Notes: generated by a model from the sequence alone, not told the origin. A stretch of DNA of 64,000 nt from Roseomonas alba (GCF_019430885.1 NZ_JAHYBZ010000010.1:163781-227780), one strand, 5' to 3'; shown: positions 52,420 to 61,556, numbered from the stretch's first letter. Translations and numbers: made by a program.

Positions 52420-53418
52420 TCAGCCGTCCAGCGTCAGGCCAAGGCGGCGGACCATCGCCTTCTCGTATTCCACGCGCTCCGCGATGAAGGCGCGGTAGGT
52501 CTGCGTGTCCTGGTAGACGAGCGGCATGTCGAAGCGCGAACGGATCTCGGCGTTCTGCGGCGACATCAGCGCTTCCTTCATCATGTCGTGCAGTGTGCGG
52601 ACCACGCCTTCATCCATGCCCTTCGGGCCGCTGACGCCGTAAGGCGATGTCACGACCAGATCGTATCCGAGCTCCTTGAGCGTCGGGACATTCGGGAAGC
52701 GCTGGACGCGTTCCGCGGTCCAGACGGACAGCGCGCGCATCTGATTGTTCTCGACGAAAGGCGCCCAGGTGGAGCTGTCGCAGACCATGTCCACCTGGCC
52801 GCCGAGCACGGCCGTCACCGCCTCGTTGGACCCGCGGAACGGGACGTGGGTGAGCTGGACGCCCTCCTTTTCCTGGATCGTCTCCATGGCCAGGTGGTTG
52901 GTCGTGCCGATGCCCGAGGTGGTGTAGTTGAGCTTGCCCGGATTGGCCCGCGCGTAGGCGATCATTTCCTGCCAGGTCTGGAAGCGGCTGTCCGCCTTGA
53001 CCGCACAGCCGAACAGCCAGCCGGTCATGCCGATGATGTGGGTGAAGTCGCCCACCGGGTCCCATTGCGGGGTGCGCATCATCCAGGGCCGGCGGAGCAC
53101 CGACAGGTGCATCTGGGTCAGGGTGTAGCCGTCCGGCCTTGACTGTTGCGCGACCTGCATGGGCCCCAGCGTCCCGCCCGCCCCGGGGCGGTTCTGGATG
53201 ATGAAGGGCTGGCCGGCCTTCGCGCTGACGAGATCGGCGATGGAGCGCAGCTGCGCGTCGGCCGAGCCGCCCGCGGGCCATGGCACGACGAGCTGGATGG
53301 GGCGGTCGGGAAAGCGCCCCTGTGCGCGGGCCAGCCCCGGCACGGCAAGGCTGGCCGCCCCCGCCGCCAGCAGCAGGCGGCGCGTGGGCAGAAAGCGGGT
53401 GTTGTCCCGGACGGGCAT
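52420..53418 (-). CDS. Bug (TctC) family substrate-binding protein, paralogue 2
   Basis: The 332-residue protein has an Ala-rich signal (LAAGAASLAVPGLARAQ), the FPDRPIQLVVPWPAGGSAD opening and GAGGTLGPMQVAQQSRPDGYT. Together with the downstream paralogue it comprises a tandem duplication; SPYG(V/I) and GPKGMD are kept in both. ATG 53418 is preferred, though the signal peptide is somewhat long. It leads the two-gene unit. The pocket differs from paralogue 1, so ligand divergence is plausible. Confidence 0.92.
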   Translation of the reverse strand: MPVRDNTRFLPTRRLLLAAGAASLAVPGLARAQGRFPDRPIQLVVPWPAGGSADAQLRSIADLVSAKAGQPFIIQNRPGAGGTLGPMQVAQQSRPDGYTLTQMHLSVLRRPWMMRTPQWDPVGDFTHIIGMTGWLFGCAVKADSRFQTWQEMIAYARANPGKLNYTTSGIGTTNHLAMETIQEKEGVQLTHVPFRGSNEAVTAVLGGQVDMVCDSSTWAPFVENNQMRALSVWTAERVQRFPNVPTLKELGYDLVVTSPYGVSGPKGMDEGVVRTLHDMMKEALMSPQNAEIRSRFDMPLVYQDTQTYRAFIAERVEYEKAMVRRLGLTLDG

Positions 53419-53661
53419 GCGGACGTTCCTTTTTCCTCACGGCGGCGCATCTGTGGGCGCCTGCCAATGCCCGGCAGGATAGGGGCAAGCGGCGCGCCAG
53501 CCCAAGTCCTCTGTCTGACCTGCCGCAAAGCGGCGCAGAGCGCCCGTCGCCTATGCAGAGGTAGCCGGTTGTTGGCGCCCAGGGCCGCCATTACGTCTTG
53601 ATCCACAGCTTCAGGCAGCGCAGTTTCCGCGCGCCTCCGACTCAAGCAGGAATTTTGTCAT

Positions 53662-55053
53662 ATGGCTGAATCCTTCGACGTCATCGTGATCGGCGCCGGC
53701 CCTGGCGGCTATGTCTGCGCGATCCGCGCGGCACAGCTCGGCCTGAAGGTCGCCTGCGTCGAGAAGCGGGAGACGCTGGGCGGCACCTGCCTCAACATCG
53801 GATGCATCCCGTCCAAGGCGCTGCTGCATTCCTCCGAGGCCTTCGAGGAAGCCGGCCACCATTTCGCCGAACAGGGCATCGTGGTCGGCCAGATCGGCCT
53901 CGACCTCGCGAAGATGCAGGCGCGCAAGGCGGATGTGGTGAAGGCCAACGTCTCGGGCGTCGAGTTCCTCTTCAAGAAGAACAAGATCACCTGGCTGAAG
54001 GGCGAGGGGAAGATCACCGCCCCCGGCAAGGTAGAGGTCGCCGGCACGACCTACGACACCAAGAACATCGTCATCGCGACGGGTTCGGAATCCACCCCGC
54101 TCAAGGGCGTCGAGGTGGATGAGAAGCGCATCGTCACCTCGACCGGCGCGCTCGAGCTGGATGCCGTGCCGAAGTCGCTGGTGGTCATCGGCGGCGGCGT
54201 GATCGGGCTGGAACTCGGTTCCGTCTGGCGGCGCCTGGGTGCCGAGGTCACCGTCATCGAATTCCTCGACGGCATCCTGCCCGGCAACGATGGCGAGGTG
54301 CGCAAGCAGTTCGAGCGCATCCTGACGAAGCAGGGCGTGAAGTTCCGCCTGAAGTCCAAGGTCACCAGCGCTGTCGCCGACGCCAATGGCGTGACGCTGA
54401 AGGTCGAACCCGCCGCCGGTGGCGACGCCGAGGAGATCAAGGCCGACATCGTGCTGCTGGCCATCGGCCGCCGCCCCTATGTCGCGGGCCTGGGCCTCGA
54501 CACGGTGGGCGTGGCGCTGGACGAACGCGGCCGCGTCAAGACCGACGCCCATTTCGCGACCAACGTGCCCGGCATCTACGCCATCGGCGACTGCATCGCC
54601 GGCGCGATGCTCGCCCACAAGGCCGAGGATGAAGGCTACGCCCTCGCCGAGATGCTGGTTGGCCAGAAGCCGCATGTGAACTACGACGCCATTCCGGGCG
54701 TGGTCTACACATGGCCGGAAGTCGCCTCGGTCGGCGCGACCGAGGAAACCCTCAAGGCCGCCGGCGTCGAATACAAGGTCGGCAAGTTCCCCTTCACCGC
54801 CAATGGCCGCGCCCGCGCGATGGGCTCGACTGACGGCTTCGTGAAGGTGCTGGCCGACAAGAAGACGGACAAGGTGCTTGGCGCGCACATCATCGGGCCG
54901 GACGCCGGCACGCTGATCGCGGAAATGGCGATCGCGATCGAATTCGGCGCGAGCGCGGAGGACATCGGGCGGGTGAGCCACGCGCATCCGTCGCTGAACG
55001 AGGCGGTGAAGGAAGCGGCGCTGGCGGCGTGGACGAAGCCGATCCACATCTGA
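53662..55053 (+). CDS. lpdA: Dihydrolipoyl dehydrogenase
   Basis: The 463-residue flavoprotein has FAD motif VIVIGAGPGGYVCAIRAAQ, redox disulfide in GGTCLNIGCIPSK (Cys43, Cys48), NAD motif VIGGGVIGLELGSVW and the active-site HAHPSLNEAVKEA near the C-terminus. It reoxidises dihydrolipoamide in 2-oxoacid dehydrogenase complexes or the glycine cleavage system. No lipoyl-acyltransferase gene is alongside, so it is a stand-alone, shared E3. ATG 53662 follows AGGAA. Confidence 0.97.
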   Translation: MAESFDVIVIGAGPGGYVCAIRAAQLGLKVACVEKRETLGGTCLNIGCIPSKALLHSSEAFEEAGHHFAEQGIVVGQIGLDLAKMQARKADVVKANVSGVEFLFKKNKITWLKGEGKITAPGKVEVAGTTYDTKNIVIATGSESTPLKGVEVDEKRIVTSTGALELDAVPKSLVVIGGGVIGLELGSVWRRLGAEVTVIEFLDGILPGNDGEVRKQFERILTKQGVKFRLKSKVTSAVADANGVTLKVEPAAGGDAEEIKADIVLLAIGRRPYVAGLGLDTVGVALDERGRVKTDAHFATNVPGIYAIGDCIAGAMLAHKAEDEGYALAEMLVGQKPHVNYDAIPGVVYTWPEVASVGATEETLKAAGVEYKVGKFPFTANGRARAMGSTDGFVKVLADKKTDKVLGAHIIGPDAGTLIAEMAIAIEFGASAEDIGRVSHAHPSLNEAVKEAALAAWTKPIHI

Positions 55054-55062
55054 TGAACGCGA

Positions 55063-55148
55063 CCGGAGAGGGGCGCCGCCCCTCTCCGGACCTCTCCCCG
55101 CCAAAGGCCACAGGGCCTTTGGAAACCGTCACTTGGCGCCGGGCGCCG
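55063..55148 (+). repeat. Two-hairpin intergenic module, copy F
   Basis: Located 9 bases after the lpdA stop. Hairpin 1 is a perfect 12-base stem CCGGAGAGGGGC/GCCCCTCTCCGG with loop GCC (55063-55089). Hairpin 2 is a perfect CCAAAGGCC/GGCCTTTGG with loop ACAG (55101-55122), then the tail GAAACCGTCACTTGGCGCC. Confidence 0.9.
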
Positions 55149-55201
55149 CTGTCAATGCCCGCACATTGCGGGCAGCGCGCAGCAGCCCGCATAATCGGGG
55201 C

Positions 55202-55675
55202 ATGACCCGCATCGGACAGGCCTCGACGCCAGAACAGATCGCGCAGGTGGCGCGGTTGTTCCAAGAGTATGCGGCGTCGCTGCCAGTCGATCTTGGTTAT
55301 CAGGATTTTGCGGCGGAACTCGCGGCCCTACCGGGCAAGTATGTGCCGCCCACGGGCGCGCTGTTGATCGCGGAAGGCGATGCGGGCGAAGCCCTGGCCT
55401 GCGTCGCGTTGCGGCCCATGGCGCAGGCCGGGCGCTGCGAGATGAAGCGCCTCTACGTCGCGCCCGCCGGCCGTGGCCTCGGTCTGGGCCGCGCCATGGC
55501 TGAGGCCATCTGCGCCGAGGCGGCCCGCCTGGGCTATCGCGAGATCTGCCTCGACACCCTCCCCAGCATGGCCCAGGCGCAATCCCTCTATGCCCGCATG
55601 GGCTTCCAGGACATCGCCCCCTACTACGACACCCCGGTCATCGGCACACGCTTCCTGGCGCGTCCGCTGGGTTGA
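55202..55675 (+). CDS. GNAT family N-acetyltransferase
   Basis: This 157-residue protein has the acetyl-CoA site MKRLYVAPAGRGLGLGRAMA (about 81-100) and a C-terminal QSLYARMGFQDIAPYYDTP segment. ATG 55202 is used; the frame extends to 55133 into the repeat module, where it is not coding. It likely acetylates a small molecule or amino group; substrate unknown. It is followed by a 10-base hairpin terminator. Confidence 0.88.
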   Translation: MTRIGQASTPEQIAQVARLFQEYAASLPVDLGYQDFAAELAALPGKYVPPTGALLIAEGDAGEALACVALRPMAQAGRCEMKRLYVAPAGRGLGLGRAMAEAICAEAARLGYREICLDTLPSMAQAQSLYARMGFQDIAPYYDTPVIGTRFLARPLG

Positions 55676-55695
55676 ATCAAAGGTCCACGCGGGGT

Positions 55696-55719
55696 CCGGG
55701 GACCGCGGACGGTCCCCGG
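55696..55719. terminator. Hairpin terminator after the GNAT gene
   Basis: A perfect 10-base stem CCGGGGACCG/CGGTCCCCGG with loop CGGA begins about 20 bases after the stop codon. Confidence 0.6.
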
Positions 55720-55927
55720 CGCGGTGCCGGGCAGAGCCCCGCTTCCGTAACGGCCAGCCGTGCGGCTGCCTCGTTGTCAGGGCCTCGGTTTCACGTGCGG
55801 CCACCCGGCCCGAGGCACGCCCGACCGGTGCATCCGTTGCCGCAACGACCTTCCTTGAAAGGCTGTCCGGAAAGACCGGCACCGCGGCTCGCGTCGACTT
55901 CCTGCAGGTCGACGTCTTCGGTTCCGG

Positions 55928-55966
55928 AAAAAAAAAGCGCACGCCGGTCATCCGACCGACGTGCGC
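55928..55966 (-). terminator. Strong rho-independent terminator of the degP-like gene
   Basis: On the minus strand a 13-base stem GCGCACGTCGGTC/GACCGGCGTGCGC (one G-U) with a 4-base loop is followed by nine T residues. It lies about 100 bases after the protease stop codon. Confidence 0.92.
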
Positions 55967-56069
55967 CAGTGGAGCAGAGCCCGCCCCGGGGGATAGTGGA
56001 AGGGCGGCTCAGCCCCGAGCGGCAGCCTGGGAACCGAGGGGAAGAAGAGGTCCCCGGACCGCCGAACCG

Positions 56070-57524
56070 TCAGGCCGCGCGCAGCGGCAGGGCGATGAAG
56101 CGCCGCGCCCCGTCGCGCTCGACCTGGAACGCGATGGACGGACGGCCCGCCTCGCGGGCGGCGCGCACCGCGTCGACCACGTCCTGCGGCTTGGCCGCCT
56201 CGCGCTCACCGGCGCGGATCACCACGTCACCCGGGCGCAGACCGCGCTCCTCGGCCACCGAGCCGGGTTCCACCCGGGCGATGGCGACGCCGCCGTCCTG
56301 GCGCGGGGCCAGGGCGATGCCGAGCTGCGGCTGACCCGCCGCATCCGGCTTGCCGGCGGCCTGCTGGTTAGCCGGGTTGGCCCCGACCTCCACGCGGCGC
56401 TCCATCGCGTTGCCATCGCGCAGCACGGCGAGCGTCGCGCTCTGGCCCGGGGCCACGTCGGCCACGCCGGCGGCGAGGTCACGCGGGGTCTGCACGCGGG
56501 TGCCGTTGATCGCGGTGATCACATCGCCCGGCTGCAGGCCGGCCTTGGCCGCGGGGCTGTCCGGCTCCACTGCCGAGACCAGGGCACCCTTGGCGTCGGT
56601 GGCGCGCATCGCGGTCGCCAACTCGGGGTCCATCGGCTGCAGGCTCACGCCGAGCCAGCCGCGCTGCACCGACCCATGGTCGCGAAGCTGCGCGACGATG
56701 TGCTGCACCATCTTGGACGGCACTGCGAAGCCGATGCCGATGTTGCCGCCGGAGGGAGAGAAGATGGCGGTGTTCATGCCGACCACGTCACCCGCCGCGT
56801 TGAACAGCGGCCCGCCCGAGTTGCCCGGGTTGATGGACGCATCCGTCTGGATGAAGTCGTCATAGGGGCCCTGGCCGATCTGCCGGCCGCGCGCCGAGAC
56901 GATGCCCGCCGTGACGGTGCCGCCGAGACCGAAGGGGTTGCCCATGGCCATCACCCACTCACCGACGCGGGTGGTGTCGCTGTCGCCGAAGTTCAGCGCG
57001 GGCAGCGGGGCGCCGGCATCGACCTTGATCAGGGCGACGTCGGTCGCCGTGTCACGGCCGAGCACGCGGGCCGCCAGCTCACGACCGTCGGCGAGCACCA
57101 CCTGGACCTCGTTGTTGTCGCCCACCACATGCGCATTGGTCACGATGTAGCCGGCAGCATCCACGATGAAGCCCGAGCCCTGGCCGGCACGGCGCTGCTG
57201 GGGCTGCTGCTGCTGCATCTGGCCCTGGCCGAAGCGGCGGAACATCTCCTCCATCGGCGTGCCGCGGAGCTGCGGCGGGATCTGCTGCTGCTGCTGCTGC
57301 ACCTGGGCAACGCGCTCCACGGTCAGCACGCGGACCACGGAGGGGCCGACGCGGGCGGCGACATCGGCGAAGTCCGGGCCGGCCGGGCGGGGAAGGGCCA
57401 CGCCGGCCACCGGCGCCGGGGCCTGCTGCGCGGTGCCCGGGATGGCGGTCAGCGCCGTGGTGCCGAGCGCCAGCGCCAGGATGCCGGCGGCGATCGCGGG
57501 GCGGCGGAGGTTGAAGCGAGGCAT
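56070..57524 (-). CDS. Do/DegP family periplasmic serine endopeptidase
   Basis: The 484-residue protease has a signal peptide (MPRFNLRRPAIAAGILALAL), the catalytic triad His132 (NAHVVG), Asp162 (ATDVALIKVD) and Ser236 (NPGNSGGPLF), and two PDZ domains (about 265-355 and 385-475) with GLQPGDVITAINGT and GLRPGDVVIRAGE. Between signal and protease it has Gln-rich runs (QQQQQQ and QMQQQQPQQ). It degrades or refolds misfolded periplasmic proteins. It is divergent from a two-component system, which probably senses envelope stress and regulates it. ATG 57524 follows GGGAG. Confidence 0.95.
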   Translation of the reverse strand: MPRFNLRRPAIAAGILALALGTTALTAIPGTAQQAPAPVAGVALPRPAGPDFADVAARVGPSVVRVLTVERVAQVQQQQQQIPPQLRGTPMEEMFRRFGQGQMQQQQPQQRRAGQGSGFIVDAAGYIVTNAHVVGDNNEVQVVLADGRELAARVLGRDTATDVALIKVDAGAPLPALNFGDSDTTRVGEWVMAMGNPFGLGGTVTAGIVSARGRQIGQGPYDDFIQTDASINPGNSGGPLFNAAGDVVGMNTAIFSPSGGNIGIGFAVPSKMVQHIVAQLRDHGSVQRGWLGVSLQPMDPELATAMRATDAKGALVSAVEPDSPAAKAGLQPGDVITAINGTRVQTPRDLAAGVADVAPGQSATLAVLRDGNAMERRVEVGANPANQQAAGKPDAAGQPQLGIALAPRQDGGVAIARVEPGSVAEERGLRPGDVVIRAGEREAAKPQDVVDAVRAAREAGRPSIAFQVERDGARRFIALPLRAA

Positions 57525-57725
57525 CTGTGTCTCCCTCTGAGGATCCAGGACCGGGCCGCTCTGGCTCGGCGTCCCGCACAGAAAGCGCCCTGGCCCTTCC
57601 CCGCCCCCTGTCGCACCCCTTACCGATCCGTATGCTGGTCGCTTCACTGCGGCGGCCGCCAACGCCCTACCTGTCCGTCCGGGACGGATGGAGCGCTGGC
57701 CATGCCGGATGTTCGGGGAGGCACC

Positions 57726-58403
57726 GTGAGGATCCTGGTCGTCGAGGATGATGCGGAGACCGCGGCCTATGTCGCGCGGGGGCTGGAGGAAGCCGGCCAC
57801 GTGGTGGACCGCGCGACGGACGGCCAGGACGGGCTGTTCCTCGCGACCGGCGGGGGCCATGACGTGATGGTGGTGGACCGCATGCTGCCCAAGCTCGACG
57901 GCTTATCGCTGGTGCGCGCGGTGCGGGCGGCGGGCATTGCGACGCCGGTGATCTTCCTGACCGCGCGCACCGGCGTCGGCGATCGCGTCGAAGGGCTGGA
58001 AGCCGGCGGCGACGACTACCTGGCCAAGCCCTTCGCCTTCGCGGAACTGCTCGCGCGCATCAATGCGCTGGCGCGCCGCCCGCCGATGAAGCAGGAAATC
58101 ACCGTGCTGCGCGTCGCGGATCTGGAAATGGACCTGATCCGCCGCGCGGTGACCCGGTCGGGCAAGCGGATCGACCTGCAGCCGCGGGAGTTCCGCCTCC
58201 TCGAATACCTCATGCGCCGCGAGGGCCAGGTGGTCACGCGCACCATGCTGCTGGAAGGCGTGTGGGACTTCCACTTCGACCCCAAGACCAGCGTGGTGGA
58301 GACCCATATCAGCCGCCTACGCGGCAAGATCGACAAGGGCTTCGCGCGGGACCTGCTGCACACGGTGCGCGGCGCCGGCTACGTCATCCGCGCCGATGGC
58401 TGA
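57726..58403 (+). CDS. OmpR-family response regulator
   Basis: This is a 225-residue response regulator: receiver domain with phosphoacceptor Asp51 (VMVVDRMLPKLDG), Lys in DYLAKPF, and a winged-helix DNA-binding domain with ETHISRLRGKIDKG and VRGAGYVI. GTG 57726 follows GGGGAGG; an ATG at 57702 adds 8 residues not found in the family. It overlaps the kinase gene by 8 bases. Together with the divergent DegP gene it probably controls envelope homeostasis. Confidence 0.94.
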   Translation: MRILVVEDDAETAAYVARGLEEAGHVVDRATDGQDGLFLATGGGHDVMVVDRMLPKLDGLSLVRAVRAAGIATPVIFLTARTGVGDRVEGLEAGGDDYLAKPFAFAELLARINALARRPPMKQEITVLRVADLEMDLIRRAVTRSGKRIDLQPREFRLLEYLMRREGQVVTRTMLLEGVWDFHFDPKTSVVETHISRLRGKIDKGFARDLLHTVRGAGYVIRADG

Positions 58404-59736
58404 ACGCAATCCGCGCTGGGCCTTCGCCCGCACCACGGCCTTCCGCGTCACGCTGCTGCATCTGGTGCTGACGCTGGCGGGCACGGCGCTGGTGGGCGGC
58501 GTGGCCTGGTGGGTGACGGCCGGCTTCGCGATGCGCCAGGCGGCGCAGGAAATCGAGCGCGGCATGGGCGTGCTGCTGCAATCGGGCGCCCTGTCCGGCG
58601 CCCGCGGCGTGGCGCTATCCATCGAGGCGCGGCTCGCCGCCGATCGCAACGGGCAGGAATACTACCTGCTCGCCGCGCCGGATGGGCAGAGGCTGGCGGG
58701 CAATCTCTCCGGCGTGTCGAGCGAGCGCGGCTGGCGCGAAGGGGCGATCCGCCTGCCGGATGGTGGCGAGACACCCGTGCTGATGTACGCCCAGCCCCTG
58801 CCCGGCGGCGGCGCGCTGGTGGTGGGGCGCGACCTCTCCGCGGCGCGCGCGCTGGAACAGCGCCTGCTGGCAAGCGCCGTCTGGGTCGGGGGCGCCGTGC
58901 TGCTGCTGGGCCTGGCCGGCGGGCTGCTGCTGGGCCGATCGGTCGCCCGCCGTGCGGCGGCGATGGAAGCGTCGCTCGCTTCGGTGCAGGGCGGAGATCT
59001 CGACCATCGCCTCGTCGTCGGTCGGGGCGGCGATGAATTCGACCGGCTGGCGGCGCGCATCAATGCCACGCTGGACCGGTTGCAGACGCTGATGTCGGCG
59101 CTGCGCGAAGTGACGGACGATATCGCGCACGACCTGCGCACCCCGCTGACACGCCTGCGCCAACGCCTGGACGAGGCCGCACGGGCGCCCGATCCAGCCA
59201 CCATCGCCGCGGCCCAGGCCGAGGCCGACCGGCTGCTCGAGATCTTCGCCGCGCTGCTGCGCATCGCGCAGGTCGAATCGGGCACGCAGCGCGCCGGCTT
59301 CGCGCCGGTGGACCTGTCGGCCATCGCCGAGTCGGTGGCCGAAGTCTATGCCCCCGCCGCCGAGGAGCGCGGCCAGACGCTGGCCACCGCCATCGCGCCG
59401 GGCGTGATGCTCACCGGCGACCCGGCGCTGCTGACGCAGATGCTCGCGAATCTGGTGGAAAATGCCGTGCGCCACGGTCGGAGCGGCGGCCGCATCGGCC
59501 TCGCCATCACGTCGGATGAGGTGGTCGTGTCCGATGACGGCCCGGGCATCCCCGAAGCCGAACGCGAGAAGGTGTTCCGCCGCTTCCACCGCCTCGACGC
59601 CTCGCGCTCCACGCCGGGGAGCGGACTCGGCCTCGCGCTGGTGCGCGCCGTGGCGGAACTGCATGGCATGGAGATCACCTTGGGTGACGCTGCACCGGGG
59701 CTGCGGGTGCGGGTCGCGCTGCCCCGTGCCGCCTAA
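58396..59736 (+). CDS. Sensor histidine kinase
   Basis: The 446-residue kinase has two membrane segments (about 16-40 and 160-180), a periplasmic sensor loop between them, a HAMP linker, the phosphoacceptor His245 in DIAHDLRTPLTRLR, and an ATPase domain with the N-box LANLVENAVRHG, G1 SDDGPGIPE and GSGLGLALV. It is the partner of the upstream response regulator. The short periplasmic domain (about 120 residues) suggests direct sensing of a small signal or membrane stress. Confidence 0.94.
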   Translation: MAERNPRWAFARTTAFRVTLLHLVLTLAGTALVGGVAWWVTAGFAMRQAAQEIERGMGVLLQSGALSGARGVALSIEARLAADRNGQEYYLLAAPDGQRLAGNLSGVSSERGWREGAIRLPDGGETPVLMYAQPLPGGGALVVGRDLSAARALEQRLLASAVWVGGAVLLLGLAGGLLLGRSVARRAAAMEASLASVQGGDLDHRLVVGRGGDEFDRLAARINATLDRLQTLMSALREVTDDIAHDLRTPLTRLRQRLDEAARAPDPATIAAAQAEADRLLEIFAALLRIAQVESGTQRAGFAPVDLSAIAESVAEVYAPAAEERGQTLATAIAPGVMLTGDPALLTQMLANLVENAVRHGRSGGRIGLAITSDEVVVSDDGPGIPEAEREKVFRRFHRLDASRSTPGSGLGLALVRAVAELHGMEITLGDAAPGLRVRVALPRAA

Positions 59737-59757
59737 CCGATCCTTCATGTGACGCGG

Positions 59758-59763
59758 TATAAT
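59758..59763 (+). promoter_or_regulatory. Perfect TATAAT -10 element before the porin gene
   Basis: TATAAT occurs once, 50 bases before the porin start codon, in the only AT-rich patch of this region. No good -35 match is visible at 17-base spacing. Confidence 0.45.
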
Positions 59764-59813
59764 ATACGGTCAGAATGCGAGGCATTAGCAATTCGATCGG
59801 AGATGGACGGCCC

Positions 59814-61145
59814 ATGCCGACGCCGCGCCCCTACCTTGCCGTACTGATCCTGATGCTCGCCAGCGCCGCCCTGCCCGCGGCCGCCGACGAGGAGGACCAG
59901 CAGGCCTGCGACGGTGGCCACGCCCTCGCCGACGGCCTCTGTTTCTCGGCCGTCGGCACGCTCGATGCAGTGCAGAACCTGCGCGGCGGCATCCGCTCCG
60001 GCCCCGCCGCGATCGGCCTGCTGAACCTGGGCCTCGAAGCCGACCTCGAACGGCTGATGGGCCTCGAGGGCTGGTCCGCCACGATGAGCGTCTATGGCAT
60101 CTACGGCCGGCAGCCGACGCCGACCCGTGTCGGCAGCCTCGCCGCCGTCAGCAATATCGAAGCGGTGTCCACCGTCCGTCTGAACGAGCTGTGGGTCCAG
60201 CGCAGCTTCGGCGAGTGGGGATCGATCCGCGCCGGCCAGCTCGCCGCCGATGCCGAGTTCATCACCGCCTTCAGCGCCGGCAACCTGGTCAACGGCACCT
60301 TCGGCTGGCCCGTCTCGCTCGCGAACACGCTGCCCGGCGGCGGCCCGGCCTATCCGCTGCCGACGCTCGGCGCGCGGATCGCCCTCGGCGATCCCGATGG
60401 CGGCACCGGCATCCGCGCCGCGCTGTTCTCCGGCAATCCCGGCGGCAAATACGGCGTCGACACCAACCCGCAGATGCACAACCGCTACGGCACCACCTTC
60501 AGCACCGCGGACGGCATCTTCTACATCGCCGAAGCCGTAACCGGCGGCGAGGCGCCGGGAGGCGACGACGCCCCGCGGAGCTGGGTGCTGAAGCTCGGCG
60601 GCTGGTTCTACAACGGCGGCACCGACTCGGTACTGTTCGACGAGACCGGCCTGTCCCTTGCCGACCCGGCGAGCAATGGCGTCCCGCAGCGCTTCCGCAA
60701 CAACTACGGCGGCTACGGCGTCGGCGAGGTGACGCTGTGGCGCGGCGACGAAGGATGGCTGTCCGTGTTCGGCCGCGTCTTCACCCAGCCCGACGACCGC
60801 AACGCGGTCGCCCTGCAACTCGATGGCGGGCTGGCCTGGCGCGGGCCCTTTGGCCGCAGCGACGACACCTTCTCCGTCGGCGTGTCCTGGGCGCGGATCG
60901 GCAACCAGTCGCGCAGCTACGACCGCGACGTGAACGAGTACGGCACGGTCTGGCCGATCCGCAGCGCGGAGACGGTGCTCGAAATCAACTACGACTTCGC
61001 GGCGATCAAGGACCGGCTGTCGATCCGCCCGCTGGTGCAGTTCTACTTCAACCCCGCGGCCGGCGAGCCGAACGAGCAGCGTAGCCCGGACAGCTCCCTG
61101 CCGGATGCCGTGGTGATCGGGCTGCGGCTGGTGGCGACGCTGTAG
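59814..61145 (+). CDS. OprB-like outer-membrane porin
   Basis: The 443-residue protein has a signal peptide (cleavage after AAA) and a beta-rich mature chain typical of the OprB carbohydrate-selective porin family. Motifs include GLEADLERLMGLEGWSATM, a WVQRSFGEWGSIRAGQLAAD strand, and a terminal DAVVIGLRLVATL with the hydrophobic last residues needed for barrel assembly. It probably admits small sugars or similar solutes. ATG 59814 is preceded by CGGAGA. A lone gene; it may be controlled by the two-component system upstream. Confidence 0.82.
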   Translation: MPTPRPYLAVLILMLASAALPAAADEEDQQACDGGHALADGLCFSAVGTLDAVQNLRGGIRSGPAAIGLLNLGLEADLERLMGLEGWSATMSVYGIYGRQPTPTRVGSLAAVSNIEAVSTVRLNELWVQRSFGEWGSIRAGQLAADAEFITAFSAGNLVNGTFGWPVSLANTLPGGGPAYPLPTLGARIALGDPDGGTGIRAALFSGNPGGKYGVDTNPQMHNRYGTTFSTADGIFYIAEAVTGGEAPGGDDAPRSWVLKLGGWFYNGGTDSVLFDETGLSLADPASNGVPQRFRNNYGGYGVGEVTLWRGDEGWLSVFGRVFTQPDDRNAVALQLDGGLAWRGPFGRSDDTFSVGVSWARIGNQSRSYDRDVNEYGTVWPIRSAETVLEINYDFAAIKDRLSIRPLVQFYFNPAAGEPNEQRSPDSSLPDAVVIGLRLVATL

Positions 61146-61166
61146 CCGGCACGGCGGGGACAGCAG

Positions 61167-61247
61167 CGGAGAGGGGCTTTGCCCCTCTCCGGACCTCACC
61201 CCACCAAAGGCCACAGGGCCTTTGGAAACCGATACCTGGCGCCTGGC
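61167..61247 (+). repeat. Two-hairpin module, copy G
   Basis: Hairpin 1 CGGAGAGGGGC/GCCCCTCTCCG with loop TTT (61167-61191). Hairpin 2 CCAAAGGCC/GGCCTTTGG with loop ACAG (61204-61225), then GAAACCGATACCTGGCGCC. Confidence 0.9.
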
Positions 61248-61499
61248 AAAACAGCCGCTTCGCGATGCCGGAATGCGTACGGTGCCCTCGCGTCATGCAC
61301 GAAGCGCGCTCTCTCGCTGCCCGACCTTCGAGAGCCGGCGTCCGAACTGTGGATCCCGGGCGCTCTATCCGGTGACCACCGGGACCTTGGAGCGTCAGCT
61401 CTTGGCGCCGGGCACAGCGCCCGTCCTAGGACATCTCGCGCCCGAATGCGCCTTCCGACGCTCAGCCCGACAGTCGTACCCGGCACCCGATCAAGGTTT

Positions 61500-61556
61500 C
61501 CAAAGGCCCTGTGGCCTTTGGCGAGGTGAGCCCGAGAGGGGCTGAGCCCCTCTCGG
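61500..61556 (-). repeat. Two-hairpin module, copy H (reversed)
   Basis: Exact reverse complement of hairpin 2 of copy G (61500-61521), then hairpin 1 as CCGAGAGGGGC/GCCCCTCTCGG with loop TGA (61532-61556). It follows the stop of the minus-strand gamma-glutamyltransferase gene. Confidence 0.9.

Larger units (their letters stand above)
55676..56069. other. Gene-free interval between GNAT and degP-like genes
   Basis: The 394 bases hold two strong hairpins (55696-55719 and 55928-55966) and GC-rich sequence between them. No supported gene. Confidence 0.6.
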
